Below, one piece after another: positions 19,621 to 30,539 of a DNA stretch of 64,000 nt. Each line of letters opens with the position of its first letter. The first letter of the stretch is position 1. The notes beneath the pieces are model-generated. The model was not told the origin of the DNA and made no database searches. It saw nothing but the letters and a program-made list of their open reading frames with translations. This stretch comes from Ascarosepion bandense (Eukaryota; Mollusca; Cephalopoda; Sepiida; Sepiidae), in NCBI GenBank assembly GCA_037127315.1, contig JBBBDQ010001942.1, positions 310,001-374,000 on the forward strand. Direction: 5' to 3'. The translations under genes and the position numbers were made by a program.

Positions 19621-20275
19621 CACTGTGTCAAGTTGCTGGATTACTTCAACTAACACATATCTTTCGAGCTATGTGACCTTGGGTAGACAAAATAAAGGGT
19701 TTAAATTGAAATTCTAAACAGATATCACTTGAAGAAGGCTGGAGCATTATTGACTGAAACATTGTAAATATGACAATAAAGATAAGACCAATAGTCTTCA
19801 ATGTAAATAGTATAAATATTTAAATTTATATTTAAGTGAGTTTAATGGCATATCAACCTCTGTGGCTTATTTAATGCCAAAAAGGTAGGGTTTTAAGGTA
19901 TTATTTTAATGTTCGGTTACAGTGAAACGGTTGATTTAGTCAGATTTTAATGAAAAATTAATATGTATGTAAGTATTGTTACACTTCTTTTCTGTCCATG
20001 TTCAGGATGCTTATGATGCTCTCTCATATATTTTTATTTCACCCTATACAAGGGGATAAAGGCACTAAGACAAAAGGGGTTATTGAAACTGAAGAAAACC
20101 AAGAAAACTGAGAAAACATGGCTGAGGAAAAAGGACAATAAGACAGAAGATGGCAATTAATGTTGTATTTAAATTTTTGAAGGTTGTTGTTGACAGGAAA
20201 GCAAGAAGCCAGAAGAAATTTCTACAGGCAAGAAATTTGTGAGAAGAAACTATTAAAATAGAACCTGATTGCATG
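19621..20275. repeat. Paralogous copy of 12048-12381 + 13383-13712
   Basis: 19621-19955 matches 12048-12381, and 19963-20273 matches 13383-13712, in the same order and orientation, without the ~1 kb (including the triplicated SINE) present in the other copy and without the RTE insertion. Divergence of ~5% suggests a segmental duplication. Confidence 0.8.
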
Positions 20276-20279
20276 AACT

Positions 20280-20860
20280 TTTGGGTCAGTGTCAAACTGT
20301 TGTTGATTGAGTGTCCACTGCTCCTAGGCTTGAGTGGATCAGTGCATCTGGCTAGTGGTTCATAGCCCAAGAAATGAGGACTGAATTGTTCATCATTGCT
20401 TCACTGGGCTGACTATATTGGTTTGTCAGGTGTTGCTGCAGTCAGGTGGCACAGACTATGTAAACTGTCAAAGTATGGATTGATCTGATGATGGGCATAT
20501 AGATCACATTAAGTGATGGCTGATCAGTCCGGAGTAGATATAGGGGTGTTACACTGGAAATTGCTGGGTGGAGACAGGGTCATACTTGGTTGCTCACTGC
20601 AGTAGTCAGGTCACTGGAATGGCATCAAATTTTTCATAAGTTCTTTGCCCATGGTGGGCTAGCTACTGGAGTAATTTGGCTTTAGATTGCTACTTTTATA
20701 CACCCTTGGGATCACCACAGTCATAAGCCTTCTTTTTGTTTTGCTGAGTTATGGTCATATAATATAATCAACAGAGTGTTGAGGTGAGTAGTCTGGTGCT
20801 ATGGTTATGTACACACTAATGTACACATTTTCTTTTTATTCTTGCTGCCATCTTAAGTAA
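20280..20860. other. Unassigned, moderately GC-richer stretch
   Basis: No coding or repeat recognised. Base composition is less AT-rich than its neighbours and it could be an unfamiliar retroelement 5' region. Confidence 0.4.
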
Positions 20861-20861
20861 T

Positions 20862-20945
20862 TTTTTTACAATGATGTTCACCCTGTACAAGACCTGGGAG
20901 CCACTCAAGGTAAAGTGTTATACAGTAAAAGGCACAGTTTATATG
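20862..20945 (+). mobile_element. Repeat family R fragment
   Basis: tttttacaatgatgttcacc, gggagccactcaaggtaaag and cagtaaaaggcacag match the terminal block seen at 16.5 kb. Confidence 0.55.
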
Positions 20946-21120
20946 GATATGTGGGAAAGATAATAGGTATCATTAAACTTGATCAAGTTAAAATTATAGT
21001 GATCAGGGAAGTATCCTCTTTGGATTTGGTTCCCCAAAACAGTAGTTCGTTGGAAGAAACTGCTTAAGTGTGTAATATAACAATCTGGCCCCACCCGAGG
21101 AAGGCTGATGCAAGCAAGGG

Positions 21121-21496
21121 TGTTTCCGGTCATTGAAAGGAACGGATGTCGTTTGACCTTATTTCCGGCAGCAGCGGAAATAACTACAGAGGCAAACAGA
21201 ACAGGTGTCTCTGAGAATTACGTGGGCGTGCGTGGGCGAGGCAAAACCGGAAGAAAAAGTCCCGGTTCTGGAAGATTATAAAAAGACCTCGGCACACGGA
21301 TTCGCCAGTAGAGGAGCAACAGAGATCGGCCGGTGAAGAGAGAGACACAACAGATAAGACTACACTCCCGTCAACCCATTAGAAGCGCGCTCTCTCAATT
21401 CTCTGTTCCCTATGCTACACGGTTCATCGTCATTAATAAAAATATAACTTTATATTTTTATATATATGCGTGTTTGTTGTTTGTCGATATATAACA
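21121..21496 (+). mobile_element. Solo LTR-like sequence
   Basis: Starts TG (tgtttccggtcattg) and ends ACA (gatatataaca), with TATAAAAAG at 21277 and AATAAA at 21435, in LTR order, and is clearly GC-richer than its surroundings. The right border is uncertain (another candidate is near 21531). No gag/pol is seen on either side, so probably a solo LTR of a Gypsy- or BEL-like element. Confidence 0.5.
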
Positions 21497-21571
21497 AGTG
21501 GAATCTATTTTATAACAAACAGAGGCCAACATTTCCGTAATACATTGACTTTCATTCACTCTAATGATTCC

Positions 21572-21576
<5 letters not shown>

Positions 21577-21603
<27 letters not shown>
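21577..21603. repeat. (TA)n microsatellite
   Basis: Short TA run 3' of the LTR-like sequence. Confidence 0.85.
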
Positions 21604-21604
<1 letters not shown>

Positions 21605-22029
21605 GACTGAGTAAATATTAAAAGATTATAAAGGACATACAGTTGTAGACAGAGTTATTTTTCCCCACTGAATATTTGCATATATTCTAAAGAAAAATGC
21701 ATAAATTTCTAAGTACTTACTGATTTTAACATAAATAGTTGATTCTGTATTTAGTTTTAAAAATTTTTAGAAGTTTTTATCTGTTATATTTATAGTTATA
21801 GATTTTTTTTTAAAAAGTTGTGCAATCCAAAATTATTCAACTCACTTACGTAGATTATGAAATAATATTGCTCTATGGAAATTGTAATGTTTTTTTTAAA
21901 TTGATATTTAATACAAACACCTTTTGAAAATGAAAAATATTCACCGGATTCTATAACATTTTAAAAGATAACAAAGAAAACAATATATAAGTTCCACTCA
22001 TGCATTCTGAAATCACGATGAAGACGGCT

Positions 22030-22390
22030 GAACTTGACTCTGAATGAAGATAGTTTTACAAACAAGGTTATAGATATACAACACTTTACAAGCATTCAAA
22101 TGTTCCAGGATTGACAATTTGTAGCATTATCAAGAAGTACAATGAGACTTGTGTTGAAAATAAATTAAGAACTGGCAGAAATAGCTAATTTCTGAGAGAA
22201 TGGAAAGGAAGACTGTTAGATTTGTCTCAAAGAGTCCTCACTTAATGACAAATGACATTGTCAATGATATAAAGACATCAGGGTTAAATTTATTGATGAA
22301 GACAGTCACTAAATGCTTTCATTGAGCAGAACTTCAAGCTTGTTGCTAAAGAAAAACTTGCTTTCTTAAAACTAAACACTAAAAATATAT
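22030..22390 (+). pseudogene. Tc1-like transposase, N-terminal remnant
   Basis: Frame-broken translation gives a KKYNETCVENKLRTGRN-like segment, then ERMERKTVRFVSKSPHLMTN and DIVNDIKTSG, matching the helix-turn-helix and linker of Tc1-like transposases. Catalytic domain absent. The 30-bp minisatellite starts right after it. Confidence 0.55.
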
Positions 22391-22392
22391 TA

Positions 22393-23162
22393 TTCTGGGC
22401 ATGATGATCAACTGCTTCCAGGTCTTGGGTATGATTTTAAACTGCTTCCAGGTCCTGGATATGATGATAAACTACATCCAGGTCCTGGGTATGATGATAA
22501 ACTGCATCCAGGTCTTGGGCATGATGATAAACTGCATCCAGGTCCTGGGTATGATGATAAACTGCATCCAGGTCCTGGGTATGATGATAAACTGCATCCA
22601 GGTCCTGGGTATGATGATAAACTGCATCCAGGTCTTGGGTACGATGATAAACTGCATCCAGGTCCTGGGTATGATGATAAACTGCATCCAGGTCCTGGGT
22701 ATGATGATAAACTGCATCCAGGTCCTGGGTATGATAATAAACTGCTTCCAGGTCCTGGTTATGATGATAAACTACATCCAGGTCTTGGGTATGATGATAA
22801 ACTGCATCCAGGTCCTGGGTATGATGATAAACTGTATCCAGGTCCTGGGTATGATGATAAACTGCATCCAGGTCCTGGGTATGACAATAAACTGCTTCCA
22901 GTTCCAGGGTATGATGATAAACTACATCCAGGTCTTGGGTATGATGATAAACTGCATCCAGGTTCTGGGTATGATGATCAACTGCTTAAAGATCTTGGGT
23001 ATGATTTTAAAATGCTTCCAGGTCCTGAATATGATGATAAACTATATCAAGGTCTTGAGTATGATGATAAACTGCATCCAGGTCCTAGGTATGATCTTAA
23101 ATTGCTTCCAGGTCTTTGGCATGATGATAAATTGCATCCAGGTATGATGATAAACTGCATCT
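22393..23162. repeat. 30-bp minisatellite, ~25 copies
   Basis: Unit actgcatccaggtcctgggt + atgatgataa. Perfect 30-bp register for ~770 bp. Variant units (actgcttcca followed by actacatcca) recur at 22441, 22741 and 22891, showing multi-unit duplication. Because 30 is divisible by 3 it is open in several frames (248 and 81 codons), but I do not consider these genes. Confidence 0.97.
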
Positions 23163-23315
23163 GGCAGCAAGGCCTCTAATTGGGAAGAGCATGGAACAAC
23201 CTCTTAATTGATGTTATTTCTGGGTACACTCTGACTTGACGTGGTAGTACCTGTTGGGTTCCCTGCTATGGGCAAATAGTTAAACCCAAATTGGGGTCAA
23301 AACACTATGAAAACA
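23145..23315 (-). mobile_element. Unclassified short repeat joined to the 30-bp array
   Basis: Minus strand carries ttaactatttgcccatagca, atcaattaagaggttgttcc and ttgctgccagatgcagttta, the family described at 12537. Its end flows into the minisatellite without a break. Confidence 0.6.
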
Positions 23316-23549
23316 TAAAAATAGAGTTTTATAGAAAAATTTCCAGCAATAATGTTTTGGAGAAGAAAATATGACCAGCAATACATTTTTGAAGAAAAAC
23401 ATATTATCAGTAATACATTTCTAAGGAAAAAAATATATATACCAGCAATACATCTGAGATTCAACAAAACTCACTTTACAAAAATATGTCAATGAAACCT
23501 GATCTACAAACTGATTTCTTAGAAAAAATACATGTTCCATTCATATGAG

Positions 23550-23700
23550 GCTTACGGCCATATCACATTGAATACATGGTTCTCATTCGATCACTGAAGT
23601 TAAGCAACGTTGAACCTGGTTGCTTAGTTGGGTGATCGTTGAACGTGATCATTGAACTTAGTTGGGTGATCACTTGGGAATACCAGGTGCTGTAAGTGTT
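23550..23700 (+). pseudogene. 5S rRNA pseudogene with internal 34-bp duplication
   Basis: cttacggccatatcacattg, tcactgaagttaagcaacgt and gggaataccaggtgctgtaa match animal 5S rRNA start, internal promoter and 3' end. Near 23623 and 23657 a ~34-bp piece around cttagttgggtgatc is repeated, and several stem positions have changed. A family-A SINE head starts ~10 bp later. Not expected to be a functional 5S gene. Confidence 0.85.
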
Positions 23701-23707
23701 TAGTGAC

Positions 23708-23880
23708 AAATGTGCATTGTGGTGCAGTGGATATTGGCTCAGAAAGAGAAATTGGTGAGCCAAGTTTGAATTCCAGTTGAATATCCTGCATTCACTTAAG
23801 CATGGGTACCCTTGGGAAAGGTATTAATCCATCCCTTCCCTCCAGTTATGGGTTAAATAACAGGGTAAGACTTGGGGACC
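23708..23880 (+). mobile_element. tRNA-derived SINE, family A, 3'-truncated
   Basis: Box A gtggtgcagtgg and box B aagtttgaattcc, then the body to ggttaaataacaggg. The 3' half is missing. Confidence 0.75.
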
Positions 23881-23884
23881 CTGC

Positions 23885-24420
23885 CCTTAAAAGAAATACA
23901 AATCCCAATGAATCTTTGTACTTGAAAAGGAAAAAGCATTACTAGACACAAAACTTATATAAAAACAACAATAAATTGTTGAAAGAAAAAGGTATTACCA
24001 GCAATAAATAAATAAAATTTTGTTGGCAATAAATGACCTGCTGAGGTTGATATGCCATAAAACAAAAGCAACCAACCAACCATTCATATGAATCTATAGA
24101 AAAAATCCTATTGACATTCAATAACCCATTGAGGTTGATATGGTATCAAATAAACAAGCGAAACCAAACCTAAAATGCAGGGTATCTTATGCAAGAAGTC
24201 ATTTAGAATATGGAAGTAAATATTGCAACTCTTTTCTTATGATCAGATGAAACCAAAGTGGAATTATTTAGTTACATGAACTTCCATTATGTATGGAGGA
24301 AATAAAATAAAACTCACAAATTAAAAATACCCATCCTATAATTAAACGCAATGTGGGGAGCATTCTGCTTTGGGGATGTTTTGCTACTTCTGAACCAGGA
24401 GAACTAGTGAGAGTACAGGC
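23885..24420. other. Unassigned AT-rich stretch with short repeats
   Basis: Two copies of tgaggttgatatg...ataaaacaa-type sequence (24035 and 24122) and a degraded stretch related to Tc1 coding near 24200-24400. Nothing firm. Confidence 0.4.
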
Positions 24421-24424
24421 CCAG

Positions 24425-24718
24425 TCTCAGTTAAGTGCCATATGTGATACATCCTTGGGCTATCAGGTCTTAAAAGAGACATGACTGACTGAGAAAAGAT
24501 ATTTCAACAGTAGGTTACCCTTACTTTCTGCAGTAGACTGCTTGCCAACCAAGGCTATAGAAAATCTGTCCTGTCATTTAACCCATAGCTGGATGGAGAT
24601 AATATTTTTTCCAATGGTATTTGGACATAAGTGAATGTAACAAATTCAACTAGAATTTGCACTTGGCTCTCCATGTTTTCATTCTGAGCTGAGATTCATT
24701 GCACCACAACAAACATCA
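24425..24718 (-). mobile_element. tRNA-derived SINE, family A
   Basis: Minus orientation; cagttaagtgccatatgtga to cattgcaccacaacaaac. Diverged but near full length. Confidence 0.75.
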
Positions 24719-25237
24719 ACATTTTTAAAAATTGCCATTGACAGCTTGATCAATAAATAACAAATATTTACTTATATGGAAACTGTCAATATTACTATTA
24801 GCTGTTGAAATGTTTTTGGTTCTAGTGTCTTTTTGGAGTAACTTACAACCATATTGCATTTAGAAACTTAATGAAATTTATGAGTCAGCAAAATGTGACA
24901 TTGTTTGATTTATAGTGTTGTAGATTTGAAAGAAAGTAACAGCTTGTGATGTCACCCTAGTGAATAAGGATTTAGAAACGGATCTTACACTTTATAAATA
25001 TAAAAATATGAGACAGACATTTAATAAAAGTACATCAATAATCCTGAGGTCTGTGGATCCCACTTCTTAACAGCTTTTCCCAACTTCCTGTGTTACACAA
25101 TGAAGAGGAAGTTCACTTAATCAATTAAAAATGTGTGAATGACTTTCTATTAACAGTATCAGCAAGTAATGCTGGCAATAATTCTGATAATGATATTTTT
25201 TTATTTTTTTTTAAATAATTAGTTTCTCTATTAAGGA

Positions 25238-25300
25238 TGTGCATTGTGGTACAATGGATATTGGCTTAAAATGAGAAATTGTCTATTGATGAGGAAACGT
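25238..25300 (+). mobile_element. tRNA-like SINE head, family A (stub)
   Basis: gatgtgcattgtggtacaat and ggatattggcttaaaatg: only the first ~60 bp of the family. Confidence 0.55.
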
Positions 25301-25395
25301 GTGTATATTTTAACAACACAAAATAAGAAATTTATTTGCAAATTTAAACAGTTGTAATTGTCAGAAGCATATTTCAAGACAAGTAATCACAAATG

Positions 25396-25708
25396 TGATG
25401 TGTGTTGCAATGCAGTGGATATCGACTTGGGATGACAAATCAGGGTGCTGAGTTCAAATTCCAGTTGAATTCCTTGCATTCACTTATGCATGAATACTCT
25501 TGGGAAAAGTATTAATTCATCTCCCCTCCAGTTATGGGTTAAATAATAGTACAGATTGGGTTTATAGCCTTGGCAGGTAACCAGTCTACTGCAGAAAGTA
25601 ATAGCAACCTACTACAGAATAATCTTCTGCCCAGTCAGTCAAGTCTCTTTCAAGACATGATCGCCCAAGTGTGTATCACGTATGGCACTTAACTGACTGA
25701 CTGAATCA
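25396..25708 (+). mobile_element. tRNA-derived SINE, family A
   Basis: Full-length plus copy: box A tgcaatgcagtgg, box B gagttcaaattcc, body, then gtatggcacttaactgactg. Confidence 0.85.
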
Positions 25709-25829
25709 CACATTAAAAGTTGTAGATTTGATAAACAGAGAAAATGTTCATATACAAATATCAGGCACTATGTACATTTCAAAAATTCATTTTCACACAA
25801 AAGTATTAAGTTGAATTCCATAGAAACAG

Positions 25830-26345
25830 TCTAATAGATAGAAGATGGCAATTGATATTGCATTTAAACTTTTGGAAATTGCAGTTATCAGGAAGCAAGC
25901 ATATGGAAGGGAGTTCCACAAATGAGAAGTGAGAGAAAAGAAACTGATGTGTAGACGATGCACTTACATTTAAATATTTTGATCGTAAAAGGTTGGACCT
26001 TGATGCCAATCTAGTGGCACACCTAAATCCATGTCATCAGGGAACCAGGAAAAAAAGGTTGTCGGAACAATTTCCATGAAAATACTCATAGAAAAGACAG
26101 AGGGAAGCCACATCATGTCTTTGAGAAACTGACTGAATTTGGGCTGCCAAGTCAGGATTGATTATATTCTTCTTTGGGTTTTGTTGAGGACCTCAAGATG
26201 AATAGCAGGAACACCCAACCAGATATGGCAACAGTATTCAATGCATTACCAAATGGTAGATTTAAATTGTGCAAAATGAATTTTGACGAGAAAATTCTTC
26301 CTAGCTTGACACAGTGACACAACCTTCTTAGCAGTAGATACAGCT
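25830..26345 (-). mobile_element. CR1/L2-like LINE 3' fragment, cut by LTR
   Basis: Minus strand carries NLQKFKCN-like, SFFSHF and, toward 26345, the IQ-R-CN/LFYKYFHG-like C-terminal order in degraded form. Its upstream continuation stops at 26349 where an LTR-like sequence begins. Confidence 0.6.
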
Positions 26346-26349
26346 TAAA

Positions 26350-26954
26350 TGTTACTTAAGTTGTAGAGGAACTCTGGATCCTGATTGGTCATCAAATCGC
26401 AGAATTCAAAATACGTCAAATCACAAAATTCAAAATACATCAGAGAAACGGTTTTTCCACAGCTAAAGAAAAAATCATTCTGGAGTCACGCCAGGTGATT
26501 GGATTGAATATTTAAGGATGGTCTCTAACCGGTCACAGCGGTCAGTCAGAGAAGGCGGGTTGCTGACACACATCTAAAATGTAACAGCAACTTCAAATCA
26601 ACCTGGAGATAAGGTCAGGTCGCACCTTGTTCTCTTTCTCTTTCTCCTTATCTATTTCAACAATTACTACTAGAACATTTTGTACGAACTCTTGATACCT
26701 TAACTTTCTCAGTGAACATTAATTTCTACAAATTCTTGTTATTCATTCTTCTTAATAAATTTCAATTTTCACATACAAAAATGTATATTTTATTATTCCA
26801 CTCTTCTGCACTAATCGACACATTTCAACTAACAACCAATCTTCTGATTATTCTGATGCTAAATTCTGCATAAAACTTGTAAGCTGTAGGAAGTTCGGTT
26901 AAGTCTGACACAAGGCCAAACAAAAGAAACATTAACCAGCTCCCAAACATTTCA
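26350..26954 (+). mobile_element. LTR-like sequence with primer-binding-site-like 3' flank
   Basis: Starts TGTTACTTAAG, ends ACATTTCA. AATAAA at 26754. Directly followed by g-TGGTGACCCCGA (26956-26967), which looks like a tRNA primer-binding site as found just 3' of a 5' LTR. Internal coding is absent beyond ~50 bp, so this is a 5' LTR stub. Confidence 0.55.
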
Positions 26955-27009
26955 GTGGTGACCCCGAATATCATTGTGGTGAGCTGACAAGGCATAGATA
27001 GTTCCATTT

Positions 27010-27560
27010 TTATTTGTGTATATGAATCATTAGATCAATGTAAAAATCACTTTAATCTAATGAAGTCTTAAAGAACAAAGTTTGTCACATGAAAAGTTTT
27101 TTTTCCTCTTTGTCATAATTTTCCTAACATTTTTCTGGTATATTAAAATTTATATATCATTTCCCCATATTGTACTGTTACCTGTGGGTGATCATTTAAC
27201 ATGGCAACTAAAAAGCCTGATTCCAAATATGTCTTTTGGCACACTCATGGAAATATGACAAGTTTCTTCTCCTTAATAGGTAACAGTGATTGGCAATGAA
27301 TACTTGCTATTATCATCCAATATCAAGTAATATTTACTTTACAGCCTTGAAAGAATTTATTTGAGAGGTAACTTTTTGCACCTCTTGCCTCCTTTCACAA
27401 TAATGCATTTTATTTTCACAATGAAGAAACATTGTAAGCCTTTCATTTTTCACATGTTTTACTTTATCAAGACTTCTATGGCAAATGTTTAAAGGAACTC
27501 TATTCTTTAGAGCAGGGGTTGTCAAATGCCCATGGAATAAGAATGGTACACTCCAGTGAT
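27010..27560. other. Unassigned stretch
   Basis: No recognised gene or element. Short open frames only. Confidence 0.5.
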
Positions 27561-27564
27561 TGTA

Positions 27565-27685
27565 ATAAAGGATTCAGTTCAATATTCCCATCACCTGAAA
27601 AAGGCCTGAGAATACAACAGCCAAAACGTCATAAACAATAAAGGCAAGGACAATAGTCCAAAGCAATGTAAATAGTGTAACAACT
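27565..27685 (+). mobile_element. PLE-type terminal motif
   Basis: aaggattcagttcaatattc, cacctgaaaaaggcctgaga, caacagccaaaacgtcataa and gtaaatagtgtaac: core changed to ctgaaaa. Confidence 0.5.
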
Positions 27686-27967
27686 GAACCACAAAAGAGA
27701 GCCAATGAAAGAATTGAAATAAAATAAATTAAAAATAAACTACTGATCAAAAAAGACCACTCCTCTAAAAAATACAAAATCTCCCACAAAGCAAAGGTCT
27801 CAGCAATCTCCTATCAATCCACCAAAATTCATTAGAGACAGACTAAAAAATATATCTTCCAAAAGAACTGAACCAACCCAACAAAACCAGAAATCCACAG
27901 CAACCAATTTCTTACGATAAATAGATTTGACAAACTGAAAGAAATGGGCATGGAAAGCCAGGCCCCA

Positions 27968-28470
27968 CTTCTTCTTCTATGTGCCCTGTCTTTTCAGGAT
28001 GTAGGTGATCATGGCCTTCCACATCTCCTTATCCCTGGTAGCTCTTAGCACGCTTTCTTCTTTTACACTACACAACACTCGTTCCGTCACCCACCTGATC
28101 AGATCCTTCAAATATGTCATCTGCTGCTTTCCTCTGTCTCTTTTTCCCTCTATCTGGCCTGTTAGTATCAGGTTCTTCAAGCCCTCCTTCCTCATTGCAT
28201 GTCCCAGGAACTTTAGCTGTCTCTTCTTGATGCTCAGTATTAATTTCCTTTTCATTTATTTCCATACTTTCCAAAACCTCATCATTGCTCACATGCTCAA
28301 TCCATGATATTCATAACATCCTTCTGTAGAACCACATTTCAGTTACTTCAAGTTTTTCCTTCATCTTCAATGATGTTGTTCAGCATTCACTGCCATATTG
28401 AAGAACTGACATCACATAGCAATCCAGTAATCTCTTCTTTGTTTCTAGCAAAATTGTCCTGTTTAACCAA
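27968..28470 (-). mobile_element. RTE-like LINE 3' fragment with GAA tail
   Basis: Complement of cttcttcttctatgtgccct is the tail. Then [20 protein letters not shown] and [22 protein letters not shown] coding (frame 27977-28255), then frame-broken EMWFYRRML and [13 protein letters not shown] to ~28470. Related to the open copy but older. Confidence 0.75.
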
Positions 28471-28559
28471 ATCTTCTAAACTTAAAACATCAGAAAATTA
28501 AAACACACACTAAGCTAAAGCCTGAAAACATTTAGAAATCATTTAGCAGATGACCCAAA

Positions 28560-29320
28560 AGAATTTCTATTGAATAATGGTAAACATTACCAAACTGCTT
28601 TTGTTGATAACAGACATCTCACTTTCAGGAAACATTCCTTAAAAAAATGATAAACTGAATATAAAAGAATTCAAGGAATACAACTACACACTTAACACTG
28701 AGTTTCAAACATCAGACAGTATATCCATCCAAGTTAGGAATGATGTACCTCAAAGTAAAATAAATTTAACAACAGCTTTAGACACGACAATTGTTAAAGT
28801 GACATTCAGTCATTTAAGTGCAATATAGGATACACACTTGGGCGATCATGTCTCAAAGGAGACATGACTGACTGGGCAGAATAGAAATTCCTACAATTGT
28901 TTGCCATTACTTTATGCAGTAGAATGGTTGCAATGTTATAGAACCCAACCTTTCCTCCTATTAAGCCTGTAGCTGAGAAAGAGATAGATTAATACCTTTC
29001 CCGAGGGTATTTGTGTGTAAGTGAATGCAACAAATTTGACTGAAATTTGAACTTGGTTCACCAATTTTTAATTCTGAGCCAATATGTACTGCACCACAAC
29101 CCACATCCAGTGACATTACATAGGCTAATAAATATTTGCTCAGTATATATCCCACTGAATGAACCAGTAAATGAAGCTGAAATTCATGAAATCCTAAGGT
29201 AACACCCTGCACCCTTTATGATACTAGGGGACTTTAACAGTCACAGCATCATATGGGGTTACAAAGATACAAACCAAAAAGAAGGACTTTAGAAACAAGA
29301 ATAAACTTAAATAAAAAATT
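28560..29320 (+). pseudogene. Jockey-like LINE endonuclease remnant (SINE-interrupted)
   Basis: Translated pieces: a RHLTFRKHSL-like N-part, then, after the SINE at 28805-29110, ICSVYIPLNEP, AEIHEIL and PFMILGDFNSHSIIWGYKD. GDFN-H--WG is the catalytic metal-binding motif of APE-type LINE endonucleases. Many stops. Not contiguous in frame with the next LINE. Confidence 0.6.
28805..29112 (-). mobile_element. tRNA-derived SINE, family A, inside Jockey-like relic
   Basis: Minus orientation from acattcagtcatttaagtgc to gcaccacaacccacatcc. Splits the endonuclease remnant. Confidence 0.8.
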
Positions 29321-29322
29321 TC

Positions 29323-30225
29323 TTGAATACACTCTATGATAATAGCAAATCTAAACGAGTTAATTTAAAAATATCCAAATCCATCAACATCTCCTTCACT
29401 AATGTCTGGGGTATATGCACCAAATTTTACAGTGTTGAATCCTTTCTCCAAGTCAGCTCACCTGACATCCTAGCCCTCTGTGAAACTAGCCTTGATCCTT
29501 CTATCTTCTCTTCTGAATTCTATGTTCCTGGTTACCTTCCTCTCTTTATGAAAGACTCCAATGTCCACATGCATGGGCTTAGTGTTTACGTCAGTGAACA
29601 CCTTCCTCTAGCTAGGATGATTTCTCTTGAATCCGTAGATCATTCTTATATTATTCTCCTGACTGTTCTATTCTTGACAGCATCTCCAATAATATTGATA
29701 AGGCTATTTTCTCTCATCTGCCTACCCATATATTTGTGTTTGGCAACTTTAATGCCCACCCCACTAAGTGGCTGAATAACTGTCACAGATCTTGTTGGTG
29801 TCCACACCATGAACTTTTCAATCACTCAGTCCCTTACACAAGCGGTGGAGTTCCCCACACATTTCTCTAATAACCCTAATAGACCTAACTCAGGGATAGA
29901 TCTCTGTTTTACTTCAATCCCTGACTATCACAATGTCAAGCAACTCTGCCTCGTTGGAAACTCTGATACAGTGGTTTTTGTTAACGTCTCCTTTCACTAC
30001 CACTCCACCCAAGAACTTCAGACTATCAGAATATCTTACTGCTACCAAAGAGCTGATTGGGACTCATTCCGCGATTTCCTGTGTGATGTCCCTTGGAACA
30101 AAGTCTTTAGTCTTCCTGTTGAAGACTGTGAGGCTGAGGTCTCTTTTTGGGTTAAGGCTGGCATCAAAGCTGAAGCTTTCATTCCAGCCAGGGAGTTGGA
30201 ACTTAAATCCCACTTGTCCCCTTAG
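29323..30225 (+). pseudogene. LINE APE endonuclease domain, broken
   Basis: Frame 29323-29775 has the N-terminal NISFTNVWGICTKFYSVESF, SPDILALCETSLDPS and HGLSVYVSEHLPL (Asn and Glu of the nuclease core visible in NVWG and CET). A shift then leads to SQSLTQAVEFPTHFSNN, SGIDLCFTSIPD and VGNSDTVVF in 29809-30225 (SDT where SDH is usual, so the catalytic His is lost). GDFN is degraded (GNFN at ~29741-29752). Non-functional. Confidence 0.7.
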
Positions 30226-30539
30226 TTCTCCTCTGCTTGCTTGGCCGTCATCACCCATCAAAATCGCTTCTCGCTTTATCAGAGTCATGCATAGGGCCAT
30301 AACAGGCGCCTCTTTGCCTCTGCTCACAATTAATGCAAGAAAATACTTAAAGAAGCCAGAATGAAGCAGCATATAGCATCCCATATGTTTGGTTCCAAAG
30401 ACTACTAGAGACTCTGTAAAAGTGTATTAAACAATAGCAAACCCTCAATCCCCCCTCTGATCAACGAATTTGAGGTCCTTACCTCTACAACAGACAAGGC
30501 TGAGTGCTTAGCTCACAGATTCTCCACTAATTTGACACT

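Noticed and set aside
22401..23147. 248-codon frame in the 30-bp minisatellite (and 81 codons on the other strand)
   Set aside because: The unit length is divisible by 3, so any stop-free unit gives long frames; there is no non-repetitive coding attached.
23550..23700. Functional 5S rRNA gene
   Set aside because: The internal duplication and multiple stem changes disrupt the molecule.
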